From Bryobacterales bacterium (GTDB lineage Bacteria > Acidobacteriota > Terriglobia > Bryobacterales > UBA6623): a stretch of DNA of 64,000 nt. Shown piece after piece: positions 35,390 to 43,429 of the stretch (positions are counted from its first letter, which is position 1; each line of letters starts with the position of its first letter). Location: contig JAPPLB010000173.1 in the NCBI GenBank assembly GCA_028819575.1, positions 43,855-107,854 on the forward strand, given 5' to 3'. Both the position numbers and the translations under genes were made by a program. The notes below the pieces were generated by a model. The model was given only the letters and a program-made list of their open reading frames with translations, had not been told where the DNA came from and did no database searches.

Positions 35390-36288
35390 CGGGAAGTCCA
35401 CAGATCGAACCAGTAGGCCAGGTATTTCCATTCGGCCCAGTCTGCGTAGACACCGCGTATTTGCTCGTCGCTGGGTTTGCGCCCCGGAAAATACTTCTTG
35501 CCGACGAAGTCCCGGCAGACCGAATCGACCGGCAGGTCGTCGTATCTCCCAAGGAGCATCAACAGCGACGCAGCGGCGTAAGGCCCGATTCCTTTGATAG
35601 CAAGCAGTCGCTTCTTCACCGCAGCGGTAGTGACGCTGGCGTCTTGCAAGGATCCGAGGTCGAGTTCACGGTTCTCGATGCGCGTGGCGAGCTCGTGGAC
35701 GTAGGGAGCGCGGTAACCCATGCGGACACGGGAGACGAACTCCTTTCGATCGACTTCGGCGATGGCTTCCGTAGTCGGGAAGGCTTTCTTTTCCGGCTGG
35801 CTTGGCTGGCTCTCGCCGAATTCCTCAACAAGCTCCGTCACCATCCTCTTCGTGCCGCCCCATTGAATGTTGGTTGTGCAGATGGTCTTGACGATGTCCT
35901 CGAAAAAACCGGGTGAGCGGAGCAGTCTTCCCAACCCGCGGGTCGCGGCGGTCCATGGCGCGCCGCGCTTGCGGCAGAGGGTATGGAAACGCCGCAGGTC
36001 TTCATCGAGCCGAAACATGTGGCTCACGGAGCGTTCGATTTCCTGGCGGTCGGAGCGGGAAAGCCTTCCCGAGTGTTCGACTTCGATGTCGATGATCGCT
36101 TTGCGAAGTGTCCCTCCTCCCTGGATGCGCAGGCTGACAACCTTTCCGCTGCAAAGCCTTTCGACACGCCGCAGGATGCCTGCGTCGTGGTCCCACTCGT
36201 TGGGAGCGAGGACAACCCACCCATGGGAATGCGCCGTGCCGCGAAAGTCGAACGGAGGCGTCGGAGTGAGTTGGATGCGAGTGAGCAT
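35386..36288 (-). CDS. AlkA-like HhH-GPD DNA glycosylase
   Basis: 300 residues. The N-terminal 100 residues form an AlkA/OGG-type domain and the rest the helix-hairpin-helix-GPD fold. The hairpin reads LLAIKGIGPYAAASLLML and is followed by the catalytic Asp in DLPVDSVCRDF. There is no OGG-type catalytic Lys at the usual position, so a monofunctional alkylbase glycosylase is more likely. The ATG at 36288 has GAGAGG upstream; a TTG at 36324 is an alternative. The stop codon comes from the adjacent repeat element. Confidence 0.85.
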   Translation of the reverse strand: MLTRIQLTPTPPFDFRGTAHSHGWVVLAPNEWDHDAGILRRVERLCSGKVVSLRIQGGGTLRKAIIDIEVEHSGRLSRSDRQEIERSVSHMFRLDEDLRRFHTLCRKRGAPWTAATRGLGRLLRSPGFFEDIVKTICTTNIQWGGTKRMVTELVEEFGESQPSQPEKKAFPTTEAIAEVDRKEFVSRVRMGYRAPYVHELATRIENRELDLGSLQDASVTTAAVKKRLLAIKGIGPYAAASLLMLLGRYDDLPVDSVCRDFVGKKYFPGRKPSDEQIRGVYADWAEWKYLAYWFDLWTSR

Positions 36289-36434
36289 TCCGGCTATCCT
36301 CTCAGCACTCGTGGTGGTTGGCAAGCACTGCCGAGTTGTGCCGCTGAGTGAGATGCGAGGGACCTGACGATCAACTCCTGCGCCTTGAGCCGGCCCCGTA
36401 ATCCGATCAGCGCTGAGGACGTCTTCGACGCGAC

Positions 36435-36911
36435 CTATTGCGCCTTCACCTTGAGGATGAGGTAGGTGATGGTCTTGCCGTCTTCGACGACCACCTGATG
36501 GGTCGTCTTCGGCGGGATGTTCACGATGTCGCCCGGTTTGAGCGGATGCCTCTTGCCGCCCTTGACCGACTTGCCGCGAATCTCGCCCGGGGCCGTGGTC
36601 TTGCCACCGACAATCTCACCACCAACGATCAAGGTTCCTTCACCGTTTTGGACGACGTAAAAGTCGGTGTGAATGTCGTGCACCTCGGACGGGCCATCGC
36701 CTTCGCGATGAACCATGAGCGCGTAGTGGCTGCCCCAGTCGCCGAGACGTTCCAAAGAGTACCGCCCTTCATTGATTTTCGGCGACATGCTCTTGGCATA
36801 GGCTTTCATTTCAGCGTCCGTCCAGTAGCGAACGCCCTGAGCCGAGGCGGGTTGAACCAGGGCCGTCGTCAAGGCAAGAGAGAAGATGCAGATCAATGCG
36901 TTACGGATCAT
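36435..36911 (-). CDS. exported cupin protein
   Basis: 158 residues. A signal peptide (residues 1-24, ending near VQPASAQG) leads into a helical segment and a cupin_2 barrel. The second half carries VNIPPKTTHQVVVEDG; in the first motif the usual His pair is represented by EVHDIHTDFYVVQNGEG. AGGAG lies 10 bases before the ATG. It probably binds a metal and a small ligand in the periplasm; the reaction is unknown. Confidence 0.85.
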   Translation of the reverse strand: MIRNALICIFSLALTTALVQPASAQGVRYWTDAEMKAYAKSMSPKINEGRYSLERLGDWGSHYALMVHREGDGPSEVHDIHTDFYVVQNGEGTLIVGGEIVGGKTTAPGEIRGKSVKGGKRHPLKPGDIVNIPPKTTHQVVVEDGKTITYLILKVKAQ

Positions 36912-36967
36912 GGGATAGGTGCTCCTTGGATTCTTTTGTTACCGAAATTCCTGAGTGCAGGTAGGCG

Positions 36968-37798
36968 TTACTCCACTTCCAGCTCGATGCGAAGCTCTTT
37001 CCACGGCGGAAACGCCGCCAACGTGCCAAGAGCCAACAGGTCGGCTTCCAGATCGCGGGACGCCCGAGGCGCAAGTTCCTCTTCCAGAGCGATGGCGAAG
37101 CTGGCAAGCGGAGGGGCATCGAGCGGTGCGTTCTTCGGGCTGAGGTGGGCCTGGATGCGCAGATTCGCCTGCGGCGTATCGCCGTGGTTGATCACGACGA
37201 AGCGCACCTTGGGTTTCAGATCGTCCGTGTATAGCGCACGAACGCCGGCCACTTGCAGGTCGCCGAACGCCGCTGTGCTGAACCCAACTGAATCGGTCAA
37301 GGGCACTTCTTCGAGATTCAATGGCGACCTGGCTTGAAACAGGTCCGGCCGGGCCAGGAAGACCGCTCCTCCCATCGCCACCAGCAACACGACGCCTGCC
37401 AAGGCGAGATGTTTGCCTTGGATAACGTAAGCCGAAGGAGGTCCGGTTGGCTGTGGCGGAGGTTTTAGTTCCGGGATGGGCTCGATGCTCGTTTGCTCGC
37501 GAACCGCGCTCACGCTCCGGGGCTCCGGGGAGGGAGGTGCAGGCGGCGCGGGCCATGCCGACGCTGTGATCGGTTGTGTGGCTTCTAACGGAGCAGGCTC
37601 CGGGCTGGGCGGTTTTGGCGCGACCGGCGGTGGTGTCGGCTTGGGATCTGGTGGCGGCTCAAGGCTCGCCGTAGAACCGGCGCCTGGGATGATGCTGTCA
37701 GCTTCTTCCGCCTCGTCGAATTGCTTACCGCATTGGGGGCAATGCCGGGCATCGACGTCGAGTTCCTTGCCGCAGCCGGGGCATTCCCAGGTAAACAT
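36968..37798 (-). CDS. zinc-ribbon protein with one membrane segment
   Basis: 276 residues. The N-terminal zinc ribbon is CPGCGKELDVDARHCPQCGKQF (two CxxC pairs). A Pro-rich linker (about 35-130) leads to one membrane helix (LALAGVVLLVAMGGAVFLA) and a C-terminal beta-rich extracytoplasmic domain resembling DUF2393. Role unknown. I chose the ATG at 37798, which begins immediately before the ribbon. Confidence 0.75.
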   Translation of the reverse strand: MFTWECPGCGKELDVDARHCPQCGKQFDEAEEADSIIPGAGSTASLEPPPDPKPTPPPVAPKPPSPEPAPLEATQPITASAWPAPPAPPSPEPRSVSAVREQTSIEPIPELKPPPQPTGPPSAYVIQGKHLALAGVVLLVAMGGAVFLARPDLFQARSPLNLEEVPLTDSVGFSTAAFGDLQVAGVRALYTDDLKPKVRFVVINHGDTPQANLRIQAHLSPKNAPLDAPPLASFAIALEEELAPRASRDLEADLLALGTLAAFPPWKELRIELEVE

Positions 37799-37856
37799 AG
37801 ACGGTGCTCCCGCGCATTGTATCATCGCGCCGTGGAGCGGCTCTGGTTGACGTTGG

Positions 37857-38180
37857 TTATACCGTTGCCCGGTGAAGGGACCGTTTCAGGCGGTGGATCT
37901 TGCGCCGGATGACCTTGAGTTCCTTGTGGTCATGCTTTACCAGTGCGGCGTCCCGCTGCACTTTCAACTCGCGGATCTGTTTCTTGATCGCGCTCTTGTT
38001 CAGCCCTTTCACCTCATGATGTTCGTGCGCTTCGATCCCCAGCGCCGTGCAGAGGGCCTTTACCAGTTGATCCTTGCGGAGTTGCGTATAGCCCTGGACC
38101 GCTTCGTGATCGAGGTCCGCCGCGATTTCGCGCAGATCCGAGATCTTCGTGTGTTTGAGTTGGTCGTAGCTGAAGCTCAT
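37857..38180 (-). CDS. small Rho_N/SAP-like protein with a basic C-terminus
   Basis: 107 residues. The first half (LREIAADL...GYTQLRKDQLVKALC) resembles the Rho-termination-factor N-terminal domain, a helix-extended-loop-helix fold that binds nucleic acid. The second half is a very charged, probably coiled helix rich in Lys, Arg and His. GGAGGA lies right before the ATG at 38180, which fixes the start; open frame upstream runs into a repeat palindrome. Function unknown; nucleic-acid binding is inferred. Confidence 0.8.
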   Translation of the reverse strand: MSFSYDQLKHTKISDLREIAADLDHEAVQGYTQLRKDQLVKALCTALGIEAHEHHEVKGLNKSAIKKQIRELKVQRDAALVKHDHKELKVIRRKIHRLKRSLHRATV

Positions 38181-38265
38181 GGATCCTCCGTCATTGCAAT
38201 GTTGACACTGAATCTTAGCGCTTTGTGTTCGTGGGGCCAAGTGAAGACTCCGGCCCCGCGTTCGT

Positions 38266-38308
38266 CTAACCTGCATATCTCGCCACGTGGTGAGATATGC
38301 AGGTTAAG
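38266..38308. repeat. tip-only palindrome of the repeat family
   Basis: A nearly perfect 40-base palindrome: CTAACCTGCATATCTCGCC facing GGTGAGATATGCAGGTTAAG. Compared with the full element, both arms carry the change TTTCTC to TATCTC and GAGAAA to GAGATA, so pairing is kept. The interior of the element is absent. Confidence 0.82.
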
Positions 38309-38376
38309 TCGATGATTGGCGTTCACCTATACTGGAACATTGGCTCGCCGATCTGTGCTTGAGCCGTCCGACAGGC

Positions 38377-39315
38377 ATGGCTTTCGAATCGGATCAGACG
38401 GCGGACGCTTCTGTGCATGAGACGGCGCCTGCCTCTCCCGCCTCCTGGATACGGCATCTAGGGGCCGCTGCTGCCCTGTTGATGGTCGTTCCATGGCTTG
38501 TAGCCGGCATCTACAAGCTGACGATTGTCAGCGAGTTTCAGCTCATGCTGACACAGATTCTGGTGCCGGTTTCGCTCAGCCTGGTCGGCGCTGTGCTCGT
38601 GATCATGGGTGACTTGACGGCGGGAGTTCTGCTTCTGGTCCCCTCCTGGCGTCGGCTTGGCGGTATCTTCTCCTCGCTGCTACTGGTCATCTTCATGGGA
38701 TATTTCGCGTTCAACTACGAGACGCTGCGCGGAGCCGACTGCAGTTGTTTCCCCTGGGTGGAGCGAGCGGTGGGTCCGGAGTTCTTCTGGAGCGATGGTG
38801 TGATGCTCGTGTTGTCGATCGCCGCCGCTTGGTTGGCTCCGCCGCTGAAGAAGATCCGCGCTGCGGGGCTCACCGTGGCGGGCATCACTGCCGTAACCTT
38901 GGCGGCGCTTGCCGTGGACAAACTCGGGCCGCGACCGCTCATCGAGGCGCCGGCCGTGGTGACGGTTGGCGATCAGGAATTCTCATTGCGTGAGGGCAAG
39001 GTATTCGTTTATTTTTTCAACCCGATGTGTCTGCATTGTCTTGACGCGGGCATAGCCCTGGCGCAACACACCTGGCAAGCGCCGTTCGTGGGTGTTCCAA
39101 CGGAAGAGAAGGATCTCGCGATCGGGTTTATCGAGGATACCGGACTCAAGGACGTGCGGCTTACGATGGACCTTGATGTCCTCAAGGAAGCGTTCCCTTT
39201 CAAGGACCCGCCTTACGCCGTGGCGATCGAGGACGGCCGCCTCAGAGAACCCTTCCCGTTTTTCGAAGAACCGGAGTTGGGCGAGAAGCTTCGCGAGCTC
39301 GGCTTCGTGGAGTAG
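38377..39315 (+). CDS. MauE/DoxX-like membrane protein fused to a thioredoxin-like domain
   Basis: 312 residues. After about 30 polar residues come four to five membrane helices of the MauE/DoxX type (residues about 32-185, with YKLTIVSEFQLML and a CSCFPW pair facing the periplasm). A thioredoxin-like C-terminal domain follows with FFNPMCLHCLDA as the candidate redox motif. MauE-type proteins help disulfide formation or maturation in the periplasm. I chose the ATG at 38377; a TTG at 38359 is possible. Confidence 0.78.
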   Translation: MAFESDQTADASVHETAPASPASWIRHLGAAAALLMVVPWLVAGIYKLTIVSEFQLMLTQILVPVSLSLVGAVLVIMGDLTAGVLLLVPSWRRLGGIFSSLLLVIFMGYFAFNYETLRGADCSCFPWVERAVGPEFFWSDGVMLVLSIAAAWLAPPLKKIRAAGLTVAGITAVTLAALAVDKLGPRPLIEAPAVVTVGDQEFSLREGKVFVYFFNPMCLHCLDAGIALAQHTWQAPFVGVPTEEKDLAIGFIEDTGLKDVRLTMDLDVLKEAFPFKDPPYAVAIEDGRLREPFPFFEEPELGEKLRELGFVE

Positions 39316-39387
39316 TAAGGCGAGGCTCCGCCTAGCCTGACAGGCAGGACAAGGATCGCCGCCTGAACTTGACTCGAATGTGAACCC

Positions 39388-40005
39388 TTGCCAGCGAAGA
39401 AAAAATCCCCGTTGCCCCTTCCCGACGTCGTTCCGACAAAGATCAGTTCAGAAGCAGCCGGGTTCATCAAGCTGACGCCGGTTGCGCGCGAAGAGCTTTC
39501 GATCGTCGACTTGATCGAGCGCATCCTGGTGGTTACCGGCAAGGATGCGGAACGGGTTGCCGCGATCCTCGGGAGAGGATCGTTCGTGAGCGGCCCTTCG
39601 CGCTACCGCTGGGAAGCATTCGATGCCGATACCGGGGAGTTGGCGGCGCTGTTTGAACGATTCCCGGATCCTCGTCCCGAGCGGCCTTTCGAGGCGGCAC
39701 GGTCCCACACGATCATTCTGCGGGGACGCCGCGGGAGTGTCGAGATCCGAGCCGACTTTGCGCGCCGGAAACGCCTGCTCCAACGCGCCAACTTCTGGGA
39801 CAAGCTACTGGCCCTTGTCGAGGAGCAGTCGCCGTCGTATGCCCGCTACGCGTACGGGGAAAAGTCCGACGTCTACAGCGTCAAGCTTCCGTTCAAGGCG
39901 GTGCAGGAAATGGAACGCCAGGCGGACCTTCTGAAATACTCAACCGTCGTCCAGCAGATTCGTCACTTGCAGACAACCGGCGCCGAACTGTATGTCTCAC
40001 GGTAG
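39388..40005 (+). CDS. conserved-looking hypothetical protein
   Basis: 205 residues starting at a TTG. I do not recognise the family. It is soluble, has no signal peptide, and contains several Arg-rich segments and a helical C-terminus (FKAVQEMERQADLLKYSTVVQQI). Codon use matches its neighbours. The stop is 6 bases before the M81 gene on the same strand, so the two are likely co-transcribed. The TTG start has no clear ribosome site. Confidence 0.6.
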   Translation: MPAKKKSPLPLPDVVPTKISSEAAGFIKLTPVAREELSIVDLIERILVVTGKDAERVAAILGRGSFVSGPSRYRWEAFDADTGELAALFERFPDPRPERPFEAARSHTIILRGRRGSVEIRADFARRKRLLQRANFWDKLLALVEEQSPSYARYAYGEKSDVYSVKLPFKAVQEMERQADLLKYSTVVQQIRHLQTTGAELYVSR

Positions 40006-40011
40006 CGATCG

Positions 40012-41526
40012 ATGAAACCTCGCGTTGCACTCGGAAATATCTTCACCGAGTCGAACCATCTCGCCGGCGTGAACACGACGCTGGCGGATTTCGAACGCAC
40101 CGAGCTGCGCCGGGGTCCGGAGGTGCTTGATATCCGTGACGGGGTTGTGGGTGGAGCCTTGGGCGCGCTCGAGGCGCGCGGCGTCGAGACCGTGCCGCTG
40201 CTGGTGGCGAGCGCCTATCCGGGCGGAATCCTGACCGAGCCGTGCTACCTCGCGCTGAAGGACGAGTTCATCGAACGCCTGAAGGCGGCGCTCCCGGTGG
40301 GGGGCGTTCTGGCGCCGCTGCATGGAGCGGCGGGAGTCGAGCGGATCGGCGACTTGGAGGGCGATCTCCTGCAAGCGGTTCGTAAGGTCGTCGGGACCGA
40401 TGTGCCCGTCGTTGCGACCCTCGACTGCCACGCTCACGTGACACGACAGATGGTCGAGAACAGCGATGCCTTGCTGGCCTGGGAGACGTATCCGCATCGA
40501 GATACGTTCACCACGGGCGAGCGCGGGGCGAATCTCTTGGCGGATATCGTGGATGGCAAGGTTCGTCCGGTGATGGCGATGGCCAAGGCGCCGGTGTTGG
40601 TGAGCGGGTTTAAGGGCAATACCGACCCGCCGGGTGCATTCGCCGAGATCATGACATTCGCGAAGTCGCTGGAGAGCCGCGGCGGCGTCCTGTCGACGAG
40701 CGCCCTGCTCGTACATCCTCATTTGGACCTGCCGGACATGGGCGGTGGTGGTTTGGTGATTACCGACGGCGAGCCGGAGACGGCGGCGAGACTCGCCAAC
40801 GAGATCGCTTCGATGCTGTGGGAGCGGCGCTCGGATCTGGAAACGACAGGCTGCAAGCCGGGGGATGCGATTGAGCGGGGGCGGCGGGTAGAGGGCGGTC
40901 CGGTCCTGCTGCTCGAGCTTTCCGACTGCGTCGGCGGCGGGGCGGCGGGAGACAGCGTGTTCGCGCTCAAGGCGCTTCTCGATGCGCGGCTCGACGAGAG
41001 TTCGCTGGCGATGGTGGTTGATCCCGAGGCGGCGGCGATGTGTCATCAGGCGGGCGCGGGTGCAGCGGTCACGCTGCGGCTGGGTCACAAGGTCGATCCG
41101 CGCTGGGGATCGCCGGTGGAAGTGCCCGGCGTGGTCGAGAAGTTGACCGATGGACGCTTTATCTACACCGGCGGCATCTGGGAAGGGCAGTTCGGCGAGA
41201 TGGGACCTTCAGCCAAACTGCGCGCCGGTTCGGTCGAAATCCTGATCTCGACCCATCCCACCTACGACTGGGCCGATGAGCAATACGCGTCGATGAGCAT
41301 GGACACCCGCGACGCGAAGTTCATCGTCGTCAAGAACCCGATGAACTATCGAATCGGCTACGGCGGCCGGTTCTCGGAAGCGATCGTTCTGGATACGCCG
41401 GGCCCGACGACCGCGATTCTGCAAAACATCCACTACCAGCGGCTGGCGGGGCCATACTTCCCGAAAGACCGCGGCGTCGCCGGTTTTCAGCCGGCGCTCT
41501 GCATGCACGCTACGCGGAAACCGTAG
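40012..41526 (+). CDS. M81-family metallopeptidase (MlrC / microcystinase C-like)
   Basis: 504 residues, the family's usual length. The N-terminal DUF1485-type domain holds GNIFTESNHLAG, APLHGAAGVE and ATLDCHAHVTRQM, which carry likely zinc ligands. The C-terminal domain begins near residue 300 (LLELSDCVGGGAAGDS). The namesake MlrC cleaves the linear microcystin fragment; most members act on unknown small amides or peptides in the cytoplasm. Its last 40 bases overlap the convergent SUMF1-like gene. Confidence 0.9.
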   Translation: MKPRVALGNIFTESNHLAGVNTTLADFERTELRRGPEVLDIRDGVVGGALGALEARGVETVPLLVASAYPGGILTEPCYLALKDEFIERLKAALPVGGVLAPLHGAAGVERIGDLEGDLLQAVRKVVGTDVPVVATLDCHAHVTRQMVENSDALLAWETYPHRDTFTTGERGANLLADIVDGKVRPVMAMAKAPVLVSGFKGNTDPPGAFAEIMTFAKSLESRGGVLSTSALLVHPHLDLPDMGGGGLVITDGEPETAARLANEIASMLWERRSDLETTGCKPGDAIERGRRVEGGPVLLLELSDCVGGGAAGDSVFALKALLDARLDESSLAMVVDPEAAAMCHQAGAGAAVTLRLGHKVDPRWGSPVEVPGVVEKLTDGRFIYTGGIWEGQFGEMGPSAKLRAGSVEILISTHPTYDWADEQYASMSMDTRDAKFIVVKNPMNYRIGYGGRFSEAIVLDTPGPTTAILQNIHYQRLAGPYFPKDRGVAGFQPALCMHATRKP

Positions 41527-42233
41527 TCGGCGTATTCCAGGTGAGGAGGGATGCTGCTGCGCGCGGCGCAGCGGGTGATCTTGATGTGATGCCGCCAGGC
41601 GCCGCCGCGTGAGGCCTTGCGCAACCGTTCCGACGGGCCTTTCGGGTTATCGACCGGCGAGAACCTGTAGTATTCCGGGTCGAACCAGTCGGAACACCAC
41701 TCGTGCACGTTCTCGCACATGTCATATAGGCCGTAGCCGTTCGGGGCTGATGTGCCGACCGGCTCCGGACCGCTTCTCCAGCGCCGCGCGTAGTTCTCGC
41801 GCTCGGTGACGGGCTCGTCTCCCCACGGGTAGAGCTTGCCTGTCAAGCCGCCGCGGGCCGCCCATTCCCACTGCGCTTCGGTCGGCAGACGGAACGCTCG
41901 GCCCGTCTCGACAGAAAGCCATTCGCAATAGGCGGCAGCGTCGAACCAGCTCGGTCCGGTGACGGGTTGTCGAGGATCGTCCAACCCTTCCTGGCGGCGG
42001 AAGCGGGTTCCGGATCGTCCGGTTGCCCGGCAAAAGGCGTCGTATTGCTCGTTGGTCACTTGGAACCGGCCAAGCTGCACGGCCGGAACGCGCACCTGAT
42101 GCGCGGGTTGCTCTTCATCCCGGCCGTCGTCCTGGCCCATCAGATACATGCCGGCGGGGATGTCGACCATCTCGGGGACGAGCATGTCGCTATGGGCGGC
42201 TGCCGCGACGCTCTGCTGGTCAACGCTCCGCAT
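41487..42233 (-). CDS. SUMF1/formylglycine-generating-enzyme-like protein without the catalytic Cys pair
   Basis: 248 residues with a complete FGE-sulfatase fold (VDIPAGMYLMG, VTNEQYDAFC, RLPTEAQWEWAARGG, GLYDMCENVHEWCSDW, ASRGGAW). The copper-binding Cys pair of true FGE, expected just after RGG-W, is replaced by HHIKIT, so sulfatase activation is unlikely. Related proteins act as EgtB-type oxidases or ligand binders. GGAG lies 4 bases before the ATG at 42233; an ATG at 42185 is the alternative. It diverges from the GDPD gene and overlaps the 3' end of the M81 gene. Confidence 0.85.
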   Translation of the reverse strand: MRSVDQQSVAAAAHSDMLVPEMVDIPAGMYLMGQDDGRDEEQPAHQVRVPAVQLGRFQVTNEQYDAFCRATGRSGTRFRRQEGLDDPRQPVTGPSWFDAAAYCEWLSVETGRAFRLPTEAQWEWAARGGLTGKLYPWGDEPVTERENYARRWRSGPEPVGTSAPNGYGLYDMCENVHEWCSDWFDPEYYRFSPVDNPKGPSERLRKASRGGAWRHHIKITRCAARSSIPPHLEYADYGFRVACMQSAG

Positions 42234-42244
42234 TCCACTCCGAA

Positions 42245-42250
42245 TATAAT
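42245..42250 (+). promoter_or_regulatory. candidate -10 box for a leaderless GDPD transcript
   Basis: A perfect TATAAT ends 6 bases before the ATG at 42257, so transcription would begin at or next to the start codon. No ribosome site is present between them. The -35 region is weak. It sits in the 23-base gap between two divergent starts. Confidence 0.45.
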
Positions 42251-42256
42251 GTTCGC

Positions 42257-43066
42257 ATGTCGAAACGGTCTCGATTCGTGTTGATGCTCCCCGTCCTCTT
42301 GCTGCTCGCCTCGTCGCTTGCTGCTGCGGCGGATTCGTTCAAGATCTACGGCCATCGGGGCATGGTGACGAAGTATCCCGAGAATACGATGGCCGGGTTC
42401 AAGGCCTGCGTGGACGCTGGGCTCAGTATCGAGCTCGATGTCTACCTGACGAAGGACGGCGTCCCGATCGTGATTCACGATGAGACCGTCGACCGCACCA
42501 CGAGCGGCAGTGGCTCAGTTATGAACATGACGCTGCGTGAGATCAAGGCCCTCGATGCGGGATCGTGGTACGACCCGAAGTTCAAGTCGGAAAAAGTGCC
42601 GACGCTCGGCGAGGTTTTCGATATGATCTCGCGCCGGGACAGGAATGAGGACACTTTCATTGCGATCAACATGAAGAAGCTCTCGCCACGGATCGAGGAG
42701 AAGATTGTTCGCTTGGCCGAGCGCTTCGGGATGATCGAGAGGGTCTTCAGTTTCGGGATGGACGCGCGTTCCACCGAGCGCTTCAAGCAGGCGAACGCGC
42801 GGTTCCCGGTGGGAAGAAACGGCAATACGAAGTACCACGTCGAGACCGCCCTTCGGACGACCTATCTGGACTACATCTGGTTGACCCAGCGCGAGCCGTA
42901 CCTGCCCAGCAGCGGCGACATTAAGAAAGCTCGTGAGGGCCGAAAACGGGTGTTGATCTATATCCGCCAGAACGAGCCGGAGCGCTGGAAGGCGGCGCAC
43001 GCAGCCGGGGCTGATGCTATCGCCACCGATTACCCGCTGGAGGCGAAGAAGGTGCTGGGACTGTAA
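42257..43066 (+). CDS. exported glycerophosphodiester phosphodiesterase
   Basis: 269 residues. A signal peptide (MSKRSRFVLMLPVLLLLASS) precedes a GDPD TIM barrel with IYGHRGMVTKYPENT, the metal-binding ELDVYLTKDG and IVIHDETVDRTT. It cleaves glycerophosphodiesters to an alcohol and glycerol-3-phosphate in the periplasm. The ATG at 42257 is fixed by the signal peptide and by the TATAAT immediately upstream. Stand-alone gene followed by a heptameric tract and a repeat element. Confidence 0.93.
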   Translation: MSKRSRFVLMLPVLLLLASSLAAAADSFKIYGHRGMVTKYPENTMAGFKACVDAGLSIELDVYLTKDGVPIVIHDETVDRTTSGSGSVMNMTLREIKALDAGSWYDPKFKSEKVPTLGEVFDMISRRDRNEDTFIAINMKKLSPRIEEKIVRLAERFGMIERVFSFGMDARSTERFKQANARFPVGRNGNTKYHVETALRTTYLDYIWLTQREPYLPSSGDIKKAREGRKRVLIYIRQNEPERWKAAHAAGADAIATDYPLEAKKVLGL

Positions 43067-43070
43067 AGAG

Positions 43071-43095
43071 TCCGTGTCTCGCGCCTCGTGATGCG
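43071..43095 (+). repeat. heptameric TCGTGNY tract
   Basis: Begins 5 bases after the GDPD stop and reads CCGTGTC, TCGCGCC, TCGTGAT: a worn version of the same seven-base repeat. Confidence 0.5.
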
Positions 43096-43201
43096 TGGAG
43101 CGGGCGCCGCGGTCCACTTCCAAGCCTACGGCGGTGAACCGTCCCTCTCCGACTGCATTGCAGTGCGCCAATTCCGCAAAGGGGTCCGAATCCGCGCGGC
43201 C

Positions 43202-43385
43202 CTGACCTGCATTTCTCACCACCCGACGGCCGAAGCACGCGGGTATGACCGCCATGACTTCGTTGCGCTTGCTTGCCGTGCTCAACGTACTGTCAAGTAC
43301 GCCTGCGCGCGCCAAGCGGCTCGCGCCTCGTCCTGACGGCCCTCTCACCCACTTCGCCTCGCCACGTGGTGAGAAATGCAGCTAG
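43202..43385 (-). repeat. inverted-repeat element, full copy (184 bp)
   Basis: Reverse orientation relative to 7621. The left end is CTGACCTGCATTTCTCACC, with a changed CTAG, and the right end lacks one G (ATGCAGCTAG). The interior is intact apart from single-base changes. Confidence 0.9.
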
Positions 43386-43429
43386 GTAGCTGACACTCTC
43401 AAGAGGGGTTGCTCATGAATCACTCTGCG

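Noticed and set aside
41487..42233. True formylglycine-generating enzyme
   Set aside because: The Cys pair needed for copper binding is replaced by other residues, and no sulfatase gene is near.
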